Positions 9,510-21,791 of a stretch of DNA of 64,000 nucleotides are shown here, in pieces (the first letter of the stretch is position 1; every line of letters begins with the position of its first letter). Origin of the DNA: Thiopseudomonas denitrificans (lineage in GTDB: Bacteria > Pseudomonadota > Gammaproteobacteria > Pseudomonadales > Pseudomonadaceae). A program made the position numbers and the translations under genes. The stretch lies in NCBI RefSeq assembly GCF_002866065.1, contig NZ_LNJZ01000002.1, positions 62,001 through 126,000 on the forward strand, read 5' to 3'. The notes beneath the pieces were generated by a model. The model saw nothing but the letters and a program-made list of their open reading frames with translations. It did no database searches and was not told the DNA's origin.

Positions 9510-10102
9510 CAGTTGATCTGGAACATCTTTTCTTCTTGCTGCAGGCGCTGTTGCTCGGCTTCACGGGCAGCCGCCTCTGCATCGGCCTTGATCTGTGCCG
9601 CCTCACGCAGCTGCTCCAGCTGGGCCGGTTTGATCGCCTGCAGGCGCAGCATCAGCTGCATCACCAGCTCGTTGCGCATTTCGTCACGCAGCATGCGGGC
9701 TTCTTCCGACGAGGCGGAAACATGGTTCTGGTTGAATGACTGCGCACGCTGGATTTCGGCCTGACCCCTGATCAGGGCCGGCAGCTGGCCCGAGCGGATC
9801 TCGTAGTCCACTGTGCTGGTCAGCATCTGCTCTGAGCTGCGGGTGCCGGCGGTAAAGCTGACAACCCGCTGGCTCTGTGTTTCGCGTCCCAGATGCAGGC
9901 TGTATTCGGCGCTGTCGGTCAGCTCCACGCCCTGGGCACGCAGACGCTCCTGCAGTTGTGAAGCCAGGGGAGCAAGCCGGTCATCGGAGCTGAAACGCAG
10001 CTCTTTCAGGGAAAACTCGAAATTTCCGGTGCCGCGCAGCTGGAAGCCGCAGGCCGATAGCACCAGGGCCAGAGACAGGGTAAACAGGTGGGCTAGACGC
10101 AT
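9509..10102 (-). CDS. lptE: LPS-assembly lipoprotein LptE
   Basis: Outer-membrane lipoprotein that plugs the LptD barrel and helps deliver lipopolysaccharide to the cell surface. The 197 residues begin with a signal peptide and lipobox LSAC (Cys near residue 18), followed by the diagnostic GFQLRG start of the mature protein. The C-terminal 50 residues are Ala/Gln/Glu-rich and probably coiled-coil (EQLREAAQIKADAEAAAREA). It lies between leuS (122 bases upstream) and holA (one-base overlap), the usual gammaproteobacterial order. Confidence 0.95.
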   Translation of the reverse strand: MRLAHLFTLSLALVLSACGFQLRGTGNFEFSLKELRFSSDDRLAPLASQLQERLRAQGVELTDSAEYSLHLGRETQSQRVVSFTAGTRSSEQMLTSTVDYEIRSGQLPALIRGQAEIQRAQSFNQNHVSASSEEARMLRDEMRNELVMQLMLRLQAIKPAQLEQLREAAQIKADAEAAAREAEQQRLQQEEKMFQIN

Positions 10103-10192
10103 GGTGGAACCTATGTGAAATGTGGGTTTTCGATATCGGGAACCGGACAGGGGCTTGCTGTGCTCACAGTGGCTGCCTGGCCCGCTTGTGCA

Positions 10193-10213
10193 AGCAGCCC
10201 CGTGGGGGCTGCT
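10193..10213. other. Strong hairpin between leuS and lptE
   Basis: AGCAGCCCC (10193-10201) pairs with GGGGCTGCT (10205-10213) across a three-base loop, 12 bases beyond the leuS stop. No T-run follows on the minus strand, so it is more likely a pause or mRNA-processing structure than a full terminator. Confidence 0.5.
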
Positions 10214-10224
10214 GCAACCATGGC

Positions 10225-12858
<2,634 letters not shown>

Positions 12859-12964
12859 CTACAAGAAAAAAGAATGGAAATGATGCCGCTAGGATACATG
12901 AAGCGGGACGGTTTCGCCTATGTTCTGCCGGCATCCCTGCTGCTGGAGCGAAAGGATAAAACAT

Positions 12965-13729
12965 TTAGCGTGCATACAGCACAGGGTACAGCCACAACCC
13001 CAGCAACTCGTTGAGCAACTGGGTGTTCTGCCAAAAGGCGCGGGATTCGGGTAGCCAGCCGCCCAATGGCTTGTCCGGGTTGGCGCTGTAAAAACCCTGC
13101 GGTGCCGGAATGACCTGGAAACCTGCCTGCTCGAAACTCCAGCGGGCCCGGCGCATGTGCCAGGCGTCGGTCACCAGTACAACGGTGGCAATGCCTTCGG
13201 GCTGCAAAATTTCAGCGCTGAAACGGGCGTTTTCCCATGTGGTGCGGCTGCGTTCTTCGAGCCAGCGGGCAGCTACCGAAAAATCCTGTTGCAGCGTATC
13301 GGCCATGATGCGGGCTTCACTGGGTGGGCGGTCAAAATGCAACCCGCCGGTGACCAGCACAGGCAGGCTGGACGCCCTGGCCAGGCGGGCACCGTAGCGC
13401 AGCCGCTGGACAGCAAACAGGGACGGCTGGTCGGCAGCCCAGGCAGGGTCGGCCGGCTCGCGGCCGCCACCGAGGATGATGATGGCGGATGCCTGGTCAG
13501 CCAGTTGCGGCCATCGGTCTTGTGTCAGGGCAGGCTGGTTTTCAAGATGACTGGCCAGTTGTTGGGTTACCAGTGGCATGCTGAGACCGTAAAGTGCTGC
13601 CAGTGTGATGAAAAACAGGCCGGTTGCCGTTTTCGGCATCCGTTTGCGCAGCAGCCATGCCATGAGCAGCAACAGGAGCAGACTGCCAGGCGGCATGCCC
13701 AGCTGCTTGAGGATGAAACGCCAGGTCAT
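12965..13729 (-). CDS. DUF218 (ElyC/YdcF-like) membrane-anchored protein
   Basis: A 254-residue protein with two N-terminal membrane helices (about 14-27 and 34-52) and a DUF218 domain (about 80-230). The domain shows the family's AIIILGGG start, VLVTGG, the conserved SEARIMADTL and RSRTTWENA, and VTDAWHMRRA near residue 187. The family includes E. coli ElyC, which affects peptidoglycan and lipid-carrier metabolism, and the SanA/YdcF proteins. The exact substrate is not established. It lies downstream of leuS with a 121-base gap, and its start faces the two-partner secretion locus. Confidence 0.85.
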   Translation of the reverse strand: MTWRFILKQLGMPPGSLLLLLLMAWLLRKRMPKTATGLFFITLAALYGLSMPLVTQQLASHLENQPALTQDRWPQLADQASAIIILGGGREPADPAWAADQPSLFAVQRLRYGARLARASSLPVLVTGGLHFDRPPSEARIMADTLQQDFSVAARWLEERSRTTWENARFSAEILQPEGIATVVLVTDAWHMRRARWSFEQAGFQVIPAPQGFYSANPDKPLGGWLPESRAFWQNTQLLNELLGLWLYPVLYAR

Positions 13730-13869
13730 GGATGTGCCTTTTGATACTTTGGTCTATAGGGCGTTAGTGTGTCGTAAAAATGTGAACTATGCACGTTCTC
13801 TGTTCGGCGAACAGGCTAATGTAGTAACCGAATCAACAGGATGTTGGATGTTCCTGAAGGAGCATATGC

Positions 13870-15567
13870 ATGGATGCACTCACTTTCTTGGGGAGAGCCC
13901 TTCTTTTCTGGACTTTCCTGATCACATTGCCAGTTCATGCGGTCACTCTACCCGGTGACCGCGACCTGGCTCGCGAGCGCCAGCAACGTCTGTTGCAGGA
14001 GCAGCAACAGCGGCTGGACGAACTGCAAAGCCTGCCCGGTGCCTTGCCGGGCCCCAGTGTTGATTCCCTGCCTGCCGATGGCCACTGCATTGACGTGCAA
14101 CGTATTGAGCTGCTCGGCGTCACCCGGCTTGTCCACTCTGCACAAAGCAGGCTGTTGCACTCGTACCAGCATCAATGCCTGACGGCTGCCCGGCTTAACC
14201 TGCTGCTGCAGGATATTACCCATGCCTACCTTGAGCGCGGTTATGTAACTACCCGTGCCTACCTGCCGGCGCAAGACCTTGCCAGTGGCACCCTGCAGGT
14301 GCAGGTGGTCGAAGGCCACACAGAGGGGCTGGACGGTGCCGATGTACTCAGCCCGCACGAACTGCGCATGCTGGTGCCGCTCAACCCCGGACAGCCATTC
14401 AACATCCGTAATCTTGAACAGGCGGTGGATCAGCTCGGGCGTTTGCCGTCCCGGCAGGTGCAGTTCGACCTGCAGCCCGGCGAGGCCGCTGGTGGCAGCC
14501 GGGTCGTTGCCCGTGGCGAGCGCAGCAAACCCTGGCGTGCCGGCCTGAGCCGTCACAACGACGGCCAGCGCAGCACCGGTGAACAACAGTGGAGCACCTG
14601 GCTGAGCTGGGACAGTCCACTGGGGCTGGCTGACCAGCTCAGTGTCCGGGGCAGCAAGGATGCCGTCAGCGATCGTTATCGCCACTCGGCCAGTCATGGC
14701 CTGAGCTACCAGCTGCCCTATGGCTGGTGGACCTTCAACTACCATTACAACCACAGTTATTACCGTACCCGTACGCAGGGGCAGGGCTTCTCCTTTGTGC
14801 TGGATGGTGTCAGCACCACTCAGGCACTCACCGCCGAGCGTGTCATCCACCGTGACAGCACCAGTAAGACAGCCGTAAATATTGGCATCAGCCACCTGCG
14901 CAGTCGCAACTATCTGGACAATTATTTGCTGGATGTATCGAGCCAGCGCCTGACTGAATATCAACTGGGCTTTAACCATGGCCGGCGAGTGGGCAGCGCC
15001 TTTGTCAACGTCGACCTGGGCTGGCAACGCGGCAGCGGCGCACTGGATGCCCAGCGCAAAGGCTCACCCAAAGGCGGCCAGCCAGTGGCCCGCTATAACA
15101 AATACTCCCTGACCGCCAGCTACCTGCAACCCTTCCAGCTGGCCGGCGAGCGCTTCAGCTTCGACAGCCTGCTGAGTGCCCAACGTAGTGAAGACGTGCT
15201 CTACAGCCCGCAGCGTTTCAGCCTGGGCGGTTTGTATTCCATTCGTGGCTATAAAGACCAGAGCCTGACCGGCGACAGCGGCTACTACTGGCGCAATCAG
15301 TTGCGCTGGAACCGCCCGATCACCTGGCACTGGCTGCAACCCTTGCTGCAGCAATACAGCCTGCTGGCCGCCTACGATCTGGGCGCCATCCGTGGCGACA
15401 CCTACAACCATGAAAGCAGTGGCCGCATGGCCAGCCATGCCTTTGAATTCAGCGCACAGGGCGAACACCTGGCGCTGTCCGTCACCAGTGCCCGCAGCCT
15501 GTCCCGCCCGGATGCCCTTGAACGCAAGGAAAGACCGGTTTATTTCCGCATCGATGTTTTCTTGTAA
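13870..15567 (+). CDS. Two-partner secretion outer-membrane transporter (TpsB; FhaC/ShlB/CdiB family)
   Basis: Exports the large exoprotein encoded next to it through a 16-strand outer-membrane barrel. The 565 residues begin with a signal peptide ending in LPVHA (near 24). A Gln-rich helix (RQQRLLQEQQQRLDELQ, about 36-52) follows, which in FhaC plugs the pore. Two POTRA domains (about 70-220) come next, and the Omp85-type barrel carries SIRGYKDQ with the conserved R459-G460-Y461. AAGGAG at 13856-13861 precedes the ATG. The downstream tpsA starts 11 bases after the stop, so the pair is an operon. Confidence 0.93.
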   Translation: MDALTFLGRALLFWTFLITLPVHAVTLPGDRDLARERQQRLLQEQQQRLDELQSLPGALPGPSVDSLPADGHCIDVQRIELLGVTRLVHSAQSRLLHSYQHQCLTAARLNLLLQDITHAYLERGYVTTRAYLPAQDLASGTLQVQVVEGHTEGLDGADVLSPHELRMLVPLNPGQPFNIRNLEQAVDQLGRLPSRQVQFDLQPGEAAGGSRVVARGERSKPWRAGLSRHNDGQRSTGEQQWSTWLSWDSPLGLADQLSVRGSKDAVSDRYRHSASHGLSYQLPYGWWTFNYHYNHSYYRTRTQGQGFSFVLDGVSTTQALTAERVIHRDSTSKTAVNIGISHLRSRNYLDNYLLDVSSQRLTEYQLGFNHGRRVGSAFVNVDLGWQRGSGALDAQRKGSPKGGQPVARYNKYSLTASYLQPFQLAGERFSFDSLLSAQRSEDVLYSPQRFSLGGLYSIRGYKDQSLTGDSGYYWRNQLRWNRPITWHWLQPLLQQYSLLAAYDLGAIRGDTYNHESSGRMASHAFEFSAQGEHLALSVTSARSLSRPDALERKERPVYFRIDVFL

Positions 15568-15578
15568 AGGACTACAAG

Positions 15579-18500
15579 ATGAATACCCAAAGTCCCCTGT
15601 TCAAAACCATTGCCAAGCTACTGATTGCCGTGATGTGGGCACAGCCCCTGCACAGCATCGCTGCCAACCTGAACGTGGATCACCAGGGAGGCGGCAACAC
15701 CCACGTGACCACGGCCAACAATGGCGTGCCGGTGGTCAATATCGCCACCCCCAACGGCAACGGGCTGTCACACAACAAGTTCACCGACTACAACGTCGGC
15801 CAGCAGGGGCTGATCCTCAACAACAGCACCGACAAGCTGACGCAAACGCAGCTGGGTGGCATCATTTTTGGCAATAGCCAGCTTAATGGCAAAGCCGCCA
15901 ACACCATTCTCAACGAAGTCACCGGTGGCCAGCGCAGCCAGCTCAAAGGCTACACCGAAGTGGCCGGCAAAAAAGCCCACGTAATTGTCGCCAACCCGCA
16001 CGGCATCACCTGTGATGGCTGCGGCTTCATCAACACCCCGCAAGCGACCCTGACCACCGGCCGGCCCATGATCGAGCAGGGCCGGCTGCACGGCTATGAC
16101 GTCGACGGCGGCGATATCGACATTGTCGGTGCCGGCCTCAACGCCAGCAACATCAGCCGGTTTGACCTGATCACCCGTAGCGCGAAAATCAACGCCGAGC
16201 TGCACGCCAACGAACTCAACATCATCACCGGTCGCAACCAGGTGGAAGCGGGCACGCTCAAGGCCACCGCCAAAACCGGCCCGACCCATGAACAACCGCT
16301 GCTGGCCATCGACAGCTCGGCTCTGGGCGGCATGTATGCCGGAGCCATTCGTCTGGTTGGCACCGAAGCCGGCGTGGGTGTGAAACTGGCCGGCGACATG
16401 GCCGCCAGTGCCGGTGACATTCAGATTGATGCCAATGGCAAGCTGACGTTGGCGCGTGTTGCTGCCAGCAAGGACATACGGCTTGAGGCAGCGGAGATTC
16501 GGCTGGAAGAGGATGCCTATGCGGGCCAACAGGCGCAGCTGATAACACCGAAGCTTGATGTGCAGGGCAGTCTGGCTGCAGGCCAACAAATTGTTATCGA
16601 GGCTGGGCAGGTAAAAAACCATGGCATGGTTGAGGCAGGCATCAAGGCCGATGGCTCGCTGAACCCGTTTGCCCGGATGAGCATCCAGTCAGACCAGCTG
16701 ACTAACAGGGGCCAGGTTTCCAGCCACGGTACCCTTGAGGTCGAAGTGCAAACTCTGGACAACCGGCAGGGCCATATTGCCAGTACCAGAGACAGTGAAC
16801 TGAGGGCTGAACAGCTGCTTAATGCACAGGGCAGCATTGTCTCGCAAGGTGATCTGGCTGTTGATGCACGGTTTCTGGATAACGCCAGCGGAACGCTACT
16901 TGCTGAGAGCACCCTTGCCCTGCTGGCGCAGGATGCCAGCAACGGTGCAGATGGTCTGATGGCCGCCGGTGCAAATGCACATTTGGAAATAGCAGGTACG
17001 CTTGATAATGCAGGCCGCTTGCAGGCGGGGCAAGATCTTCAGATAGAAGCAAAGAAACTTGCCAATAGTGGCAGTCTGGGTGCGGGGCAGCATGTACAGA
17101 TAGTGGCTGATGAGCTGCACAATGATCAGGGGCTGCTCTTGAGCGGCGGTGACATGTATCTGGCTGGCCGGGATATCGTCAATCGCAGGGGCAATATCTA
17201 CAGTCTGGGCAGCTTGTTGATTTCAGCTGAAGCGCAAGATGATATCGGCGGCCGCTTCAGCAACCTGTCCGGTACGGTTGAGACGGTAGGCGATATATTG
17301 ATACGTGCCGACCACATCGAGAATATCCGGGAAGAATTTGCTACCCGGACATACAAATATTCCGCACGGCTGGTACATGTGGGCTGTATTGATTGCAGCG
17401 GAACCAACGAAGATGCGTTGTTCCGACTGGATGAAATAGACCGTACTGAAGTGACTCGTAACAGCCCGCAGTCTGAGCTGCTATCGGGTGGTAACCTGCT
17501 GTTGCAGGCAGACCAGATCGACAACTGGTACAGCCTGCTCGCGGCTGCCAACAACATGCACCTTGTGGCTGGCCAGGTGGAAAACCGTGGTGCCCAGACC
17601 GGTGATGTGTTTCAGTCCAGGGTGTTGCATTCACACCGGGTGCGTGCGCACCGGGTGGGTTACCAGATCAATGATGCCAATGCTTTCACAGCACGTAACT
17701 GGCACGAACGCTCAAGTTATAACCCGGGCAATATCTCTGCCGAGCTGAACAGTTTCATCAATACCCATATCCAGGGTATACGCAGCAGCAGCGAGCCGGT
17801 GGTGAGCAATGTCGAATACCACCATGGCACCATCCAGGCAGGAGGCACGCTGCACATTGAAGCAGAAGAACAGATCAACAACAGCCTGATCCGGCCGTCC
17901 TTTGACTATGTGTCTGGTGGCAGCCGTGCAGATGGCGCTGTCGAAACACTGGTGCCGCTCAATCCGCAGCAAATGGCTGACCTGACACAGCAGCCGGCAG
18001 GCGTACCCGAGTTCACCTTGCCCCAAGGTAACCTTGGCCTGTTCCGGCTCAATACCCGTCCGGGCCATTCTTACCTGATTGAAACCAACCCCGCACTGAC
18101 ACAGATGCGTCAGTTCCTCAGCAGTGATTATCTGTTGGGCGAACTGGGCCTTAACCCGGACAACATGCAAAAACGCCTGGGTGACGGCCTGTATGAGCAA
18201 AAGCTGATACGGGAGGCACTGATCGCCCGCACCGGCCAGCGCTACATTGCCGGGCTGGACAGCGACGAGGCCCTGTTCCGCTATCTGATGGACAATGCCA
18301 TCGCCAGCAAAGATGCACTCAACCTGTCGGTGGGCATCAGCCTGAGTGCCGAACAGGTAGCCGCCCTCACTCACGATATCGTCTGGATGGAACAGCGCGA
18401 AGTCATGGGCGAAACAGTACTGGTGCCTGTGCTGTACATGGCCCAGGCCGAAGGCCGCCTGGCCCCCAATGGTGCCCTGATTCAAGGGCAGGATTTGGCC

Positions 18501-21500
18501 CTGATCAGCGGCGGCGACCTGAGCAACCAGGGCACCTTGCGCGCCCGCAACAACCTTGGCGTGCAAGCACAAAACATTCACAACAGCGGCCTGATGCAAG
18601 CTGGTGAGCGCCTGAGCTTGCTGGCCGAAGGCAGCATCAGCAACCGTCAAGGCGGTATTCTGGCGGGCCGTGATGTAGACCTGACCGCCCGCACTGGCGA
18701 TATTCTCAATGAGCGCAGCGTCACCCACCACGAAAGTGCCCTAGGCAACAGCCGCTGGGAAACCAGCTTTGCCGACAGTGCCGCCCGCATCGAAGCTGCC
18801 AACAGCCTGCGCCTGAATGCAGGCCGTGACGTGCAGAACCTGGGTGGAGCACTGCAAAGCGGTGGCGACCTGCAGATCAGTGCCGGACGTGACGTAAGCC
18901 TGTCCTCAGTAGAAGAACGGCACAGCATCAGCCGTGGCAGCCACTACCTGAACCGCCAGACCGCACAGCTGATCAGCGAAACAGTGGCCGGAGGCGCTCT
19001 GGCCATAGATGCAGGGCGCGACCTGACCGTCGTGGCCAGCCGCATCGAATCTGGCCAGGACATGCAGCTGATAGCCGGCAACAACCTGACACTGGCTGCA
19101 GCGGCCAATGAAAGTCATCACTACAGCAAGAGTAAAAAACGCACCAGCCAGCGCGATTTGGTACAGCAGCAAGGTACCGAGGTGGTCTCCGGCGGCCAGT
19201 TTTCCGCTGTGGCTGGTAATGACCTGATGCTGATCTCCAGTAACGTCACAGCCAACAACGAAGCCTACCTGGTAGCCGGCGGCAAGGTACAGCTGCTGGC
19301 CGAACAGGACGTGGACTACAGCTTCTCCGAGAAAAAGAAAAAAGGCAGCTTTGGACGCAAAAGTTACCGCATGAGTGAAAGCGATAACAGTACCGCTGTT
19401 GTATCGTCCATTCAGGCGGGTAGTAACTTGCTGATCCACGGCGCTGAAGCCATCGTCAGTCAGGGCGCACAGCTGCAAGCAGGACAGCACCTTGAGTTGC
19501 AGTCAGGCGGCGATATTTTGTTGCTAGCCGCTGAAAACAGCAGCAGCCAGGCCAGCGCCAAATCCAGGTCGGGCCTGCTCTCGAGCAAAGGCAAGACCAG
19601 CAGCCAAAGCCGGTCTCAGGTGCTTGGCACAACCGCCGAGGCTGATAGCATCCTGATCCGCGCCGGACAGGATGTGCGCGTAAACGCAGGCGACCTGCGG
19701 GCGCAGGGTGATATGGCGTTGCAGGCCGGCCGTGATCTTGAGCTGTCCAGCGCCCTGCAATACAGCAGCCAAAGCCAGAGCAAACACTCCAGCACGCTGG
19801 GCTTCAGTCATCATGCCTTGTTGACGCACACGCAAAAACAGCAAGCCGCCGAACAGGGCAGCGGTACAGCGGTGGGCAGCTATCTCAGCGCCGACAACCT
19901 GCTGCTCAGCAGTGGGCGTGATACCGCTATTCAGGGCAGTACCCTGAGCAGCGAGCGCGATATGCACATCAGTGCAGGCCGTAATTTGCATATTGTCAGT
20001 GCGGAAAACACCACACACAGCAGCCAGGTATCCCGAACAGTCAAAAAGGGTGAAATAGGCAAGTTTTGGGCACCGGATACCGGTCGCGCCATGCAGAACA
20101 CCGAGACACAGCAACAAACCATTCGACAGCAGGGTAGTCAGCTGCAAACAGGTGGCGAATTCACTGCCATCGCTGGACAAGATCTGGGGCTGCTGGCCAG
20201 CACCATTGATGCCGGTAGAGGTGTCACTCTGGTGGCTGGTGGGGCGGTAGAGGTTCTGGCTGCCCAGAATCTCGATAATCAGCTATCCGATGGCAAGAGC
20301 AAAGGCAGCCTGGGCAGCAAAGGCATTAAAATTGACGAGCGTACACAAACCACCCATATCGGCAGCAGCATCACCAGTGGCGGCGATCTAGCCATTATCA
20401 GCGGTGACGGGCAGCGCTATCAGGCCGCGCAACTGACCAGCGATGCTGACCTGACCCTCGACAGCGGCGCAGGCATTGAGTTTGAAGGCGTCAAGGACCT
20501 TGAGCAGCAAAGCCGCATCCGCAGCAAAAACAGCTGGGTCTGGCAAAGCGCCAAGGGCAAGGGCCACACCGACGAGACCCTGATCCAGAGCCAGCTACAG
20601 GCGCAAGGCGAAATCGCCATTCGTGCCGCCGAGCGTATCCAGATTGACATCAAGGAAGTCAACCAGCAAAGCGTTAACCAGACCATCGACGCCATGGTAC
20701 AGGCCGATCCGCAACTGGCCTGGCTCAAGGATATGCAGCAACGCGGCGATGTTGACTGGCGCCAGGTCAAGGAACTGCATGACAGCTTCAGCTACAGCAG
20801 CTCCGGCCTGAGCGGCCCGGCAGCCATGGTGATTGCCATTGTGGTGGCGTACTTTACGGCTGGAGCAGCCAGCGGTGCCATTGGAGCCGCTGCGGGAGCT
20901 GGTGCGGGTTCGGGTGGAGCAATGGCGGCTGCGGGAACAGCTACAGCCTCGGCAGTTGCATCTGGTGCTGCGGCTGGTTCCACCATTGCCGCCGGCTGGG
21001 CTAATGCAACCCTTTCCGGAATATTGGCCGGGGCAGCGGGCGGAGCCGCTGGAGCGGCCAGCCAGGGCCAAGACTGGCGCGATGCAGCATTGAGCGGGGC
21101 CATCACAGGTGGCTTTGCAGGCTATCTATCGGCAGGTACTTACTATAATAACCCGATAAATACAGCGGGAAAAATTACTGAATATGTGGGTAGTGGTGAA
21201 TGGATGAGCTTAAGTAAGGAAGTTTCCAGACTAGGGATGAACCAGGCTTTTGGATATGTGCAGTCTAAAGTTGCCAAGGAGGTAGGCTTGAAGCCCGAAG
21301 AGCTGAACTGGGCTTTAATGGCTGGCTCTATTGCAGGGAACCGGTTGAAAAGTGTCGGGTCCAGGTTAAGCAAGAGTAACGAAGATTTTTATAAAAGTAA
21401 TGGTGTCGGAATCCGTGGAGTTTTAAATAGAGAGATAAGAGGCTTGCCCTTTGATGCCATAGATATCGCCCTGGGCTACCAGGGGTTGCCCGACGCTACG

Positions 21501-21791
21501 GTTCAGAGTTATTTATCTAAACTTGGTTTGGATAATGACCTTTTGGCAGGGCACTCCTTGGGAACGTTGACTAATATTTATCTGGGTAGCAATGGACTGG
21601 CTGAAAAAGTTTATCTGTACTCCGTTCCGTTTGGTGCAGTGGCCCCAACCAATGCGGAGGTGATGATTGGATCATGGGATCTCGTCAATGGCGGTTGGGC
21701 CGGAAAATTGTTCAATTGGGATGCTGAGGTTGTCCCGTTAAAACCTTGGGAGCATGGCTATGAAAACTACAAACGATACATTAAGGATTAG
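15579..21791 (+). CDS. CdiA/FHA-like two-partner exoprotein with C-terminal alpha/beta-hydrolase toxin domain
   Basis: A 2070-residue surface exoprotein, probably a contact-dependent growth inhibition effector. A signal peptide (1-29) precedes the TPS haemagglutination domain (about 30-300), which includes NPHGITCDGCGFINTPQATL near 139-158. A long beta-helical region of FHA-type repeats follows. A DUF637-like segment begins near 1707, with a very Gly/Ala-rich hydrophobic stretch (about 1747-1840). From about residue 1850 the sequence changes character and base composition becomes more AT-rich. The last 100 residues hold GHSLG with S1993 as a serine-hydrolase nucleophile; D2034 and H2059 are plausible triad partners. 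No VENN-type pretoxin motif was seen. The next gene, overlapping this end, is a probable immunity lipoprotein. The toxin activity is inferred from the motif. Confidence 0.85.
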   Translation: MNTQSPLFKTIAKLLIAVMWAQPLHSIAANLNVDHQGGGNTHVTTANNGVPVVNIATPNGNGLSHNKFTDYNVGQQGLILNNSTDKLTQTQLGGIIFGNSQLNGKAANTILNEVTGGQRSQLKGYTEVAGKKAHVIVANPHGITCDGCGFINTPQATLTTGRPMIEQGRLHGYDVDGGDIDIVGAGLNASNISRFDLITRSAKINAELHANELNIITGRNQVEAGTLKATAKTGPTHEQPLLAIDSSALGGMYAGAIRLVGTEAGVGVKLAGDMAASAGDIQIDANGKLTLARVAASKDIRLEAAEIRLEEDAYAGQQAQLITPKLDVQGSLAAGQQIVIEAGQVKNHGMVEAGIKADGSLNPFARMSIQSDQLTNRGQVSSHGTLEVEVQTLDNRQGHIASTRDSELRAEQLLNAQGSIVSQGDLAVDARFLDNASGTLLAESTLALLAQDASNGADGLMAAGANAHLEIAGTLDNAGRLQAGQDLQIEAKKLANSGSLGAGQHVQIVADELHNDQGLLLSGGDMYLAGRDIVNRRGNIYSLGSLLISAEAQDDIGGRFSNLSGTVETVGDILIRADHIENIREEFATRTYKYSARLVHVGCIDCSGTNEDALFRLDEIDRTEVTRNSPQSELLSGGNLLLQADQIDNWYSLLAAANNMHLVAGQVENRGAQTGDVFQSRVLHSHRVRAHRVGYQINDANAFTARNWHERSSYNPGNISAELNSFINTHIQGIRSSSEPVVSNVEYHHGTIQAGGTLHIEAEEQINNSLIRPSFDYVSGGSRADGAVETLVPLNPQQMADLTQQPAGVPEFTLPQGNLGLFRLNTRPGHSYLIETNPALTQMRQFLSSDYLLGELGLNPDNMQKRLGDGLYEQKLIREALIARTGQRYIAGLDSDEALFRYLMDNAIASKDALNLSVGISLSAEQVAALTHDIVWMEQREVMGETVLVPVLYMAQAEGRLAPNGALIQGQDLALISGGDLSNQGTLRARNNLGVQAQNIHNSGLMQAGERLSLLAEGSISNRQGGILAGRDVDLTARTGDILNERSVTHHESALGNSRWETSFADSAARIEAANSLRLNAGRDVQNLGGALQSGGDLQISAGRDVSLSSVEERHSISRGSHYLNRQTAQLISETVAGGALAIDAGRDLTVVASRIESGQDMQLIAGNNLTLAAAANESHHYSKSKKRTSQRDLVQQQGTEVVSGGQFSAVAGNDLMLISSNVTANNEAYLVAGGKVQLLAEQDVDYSFSEKKKKGSFGRKSYRMSESDNSTAVVSSIQAGSNLLIHGAEAIVSQGAQLQAGQHLELQSGGDILLLAAENSSSQASAKSRSGLLSSKGKTSSQSRSQVLGTTAEADSILIRAGQDVRVNAGDLRAQGDMALQAGRDLELSSALQYSSQSQSKHSSTLGFSHHALLTHTQKQQAAEQGSGTAVGSYLSADNLLLSSGRDTAIQGSTLSSERDMHISAGRNLHIVSAENTTHSSQVSRTVKKGEIGKFWAPDTGRAMQNTETQQQTIRQQGSQLQTGGEFTAIAGQDLGLLASTIDAGRGVTLVAGGAVEVLAAQNLDNQLSDGKSKGSLGSKGIKIDERTQTTHIGSSITSGGDLAIISGDGQRYQAAQLTSDADLTLDSGAGIEFEGVKDLEQQSRIRSKNSWVWQSAKGKGHTDETLIQSQLQAQGEIAIRAAERIQIDIKEVNQQSVNQTIDAMVQADPQLAWLKDMQQRGDVDWRQVKELHDSFSYSSSGLSGPAAMVIAIVVAYFTAGAASGAIGAAAGAGAGSGGAMAAAGTATASAVASGAAAGSTIAAGWANATLSGILAGAAGGAAGAASQGQDWRDAALSGAITGGFAGYLSAGTYYNNPINTAGKITEYVGSGEWMSLSKEVSRLGMNQAFGYVQSKVAKEVGLKPEELNWALMAGSIAGNRLKSVGSRLSKSNEDFYKSNGVGIRGVLNREIRGLPFDAIDIALGYQGLPDATVQSYLSKLGLDNDLLAGHSLGTLTNIYLGSNGLAEKVYLYSVPFGAVAPTNAEVMIGSWDLVNGGWAGKLFNWDAEVVPLKPWEHGYENYKRYIKD
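19033..20013 (+). repeat. 981-bp direct repeat inside the exoprotein gene (copy 1)
   Basis: Collinear without indels with 22656-23636 (constant offset of 3623 bases), with scattered substitutions only. It encodes FHA-type repeats from VASRIESGQ to SAENT. The two copies diverge abruptly after SAENT, which marks a recombination endpoint between the full-length gene and the orphan cassette. Confidence 0.9.

Noticed and set aside
15579-21791. A plain adhesin (non-toxic filamentous haemagglutinin)
   Set aside because: Not excluded entirely, but the abrupt change in composition at the C-terminus, the hydrolase motif, the overlapping lipoprotein gene and the orphan cassettes fit a polymorphic toxin better.
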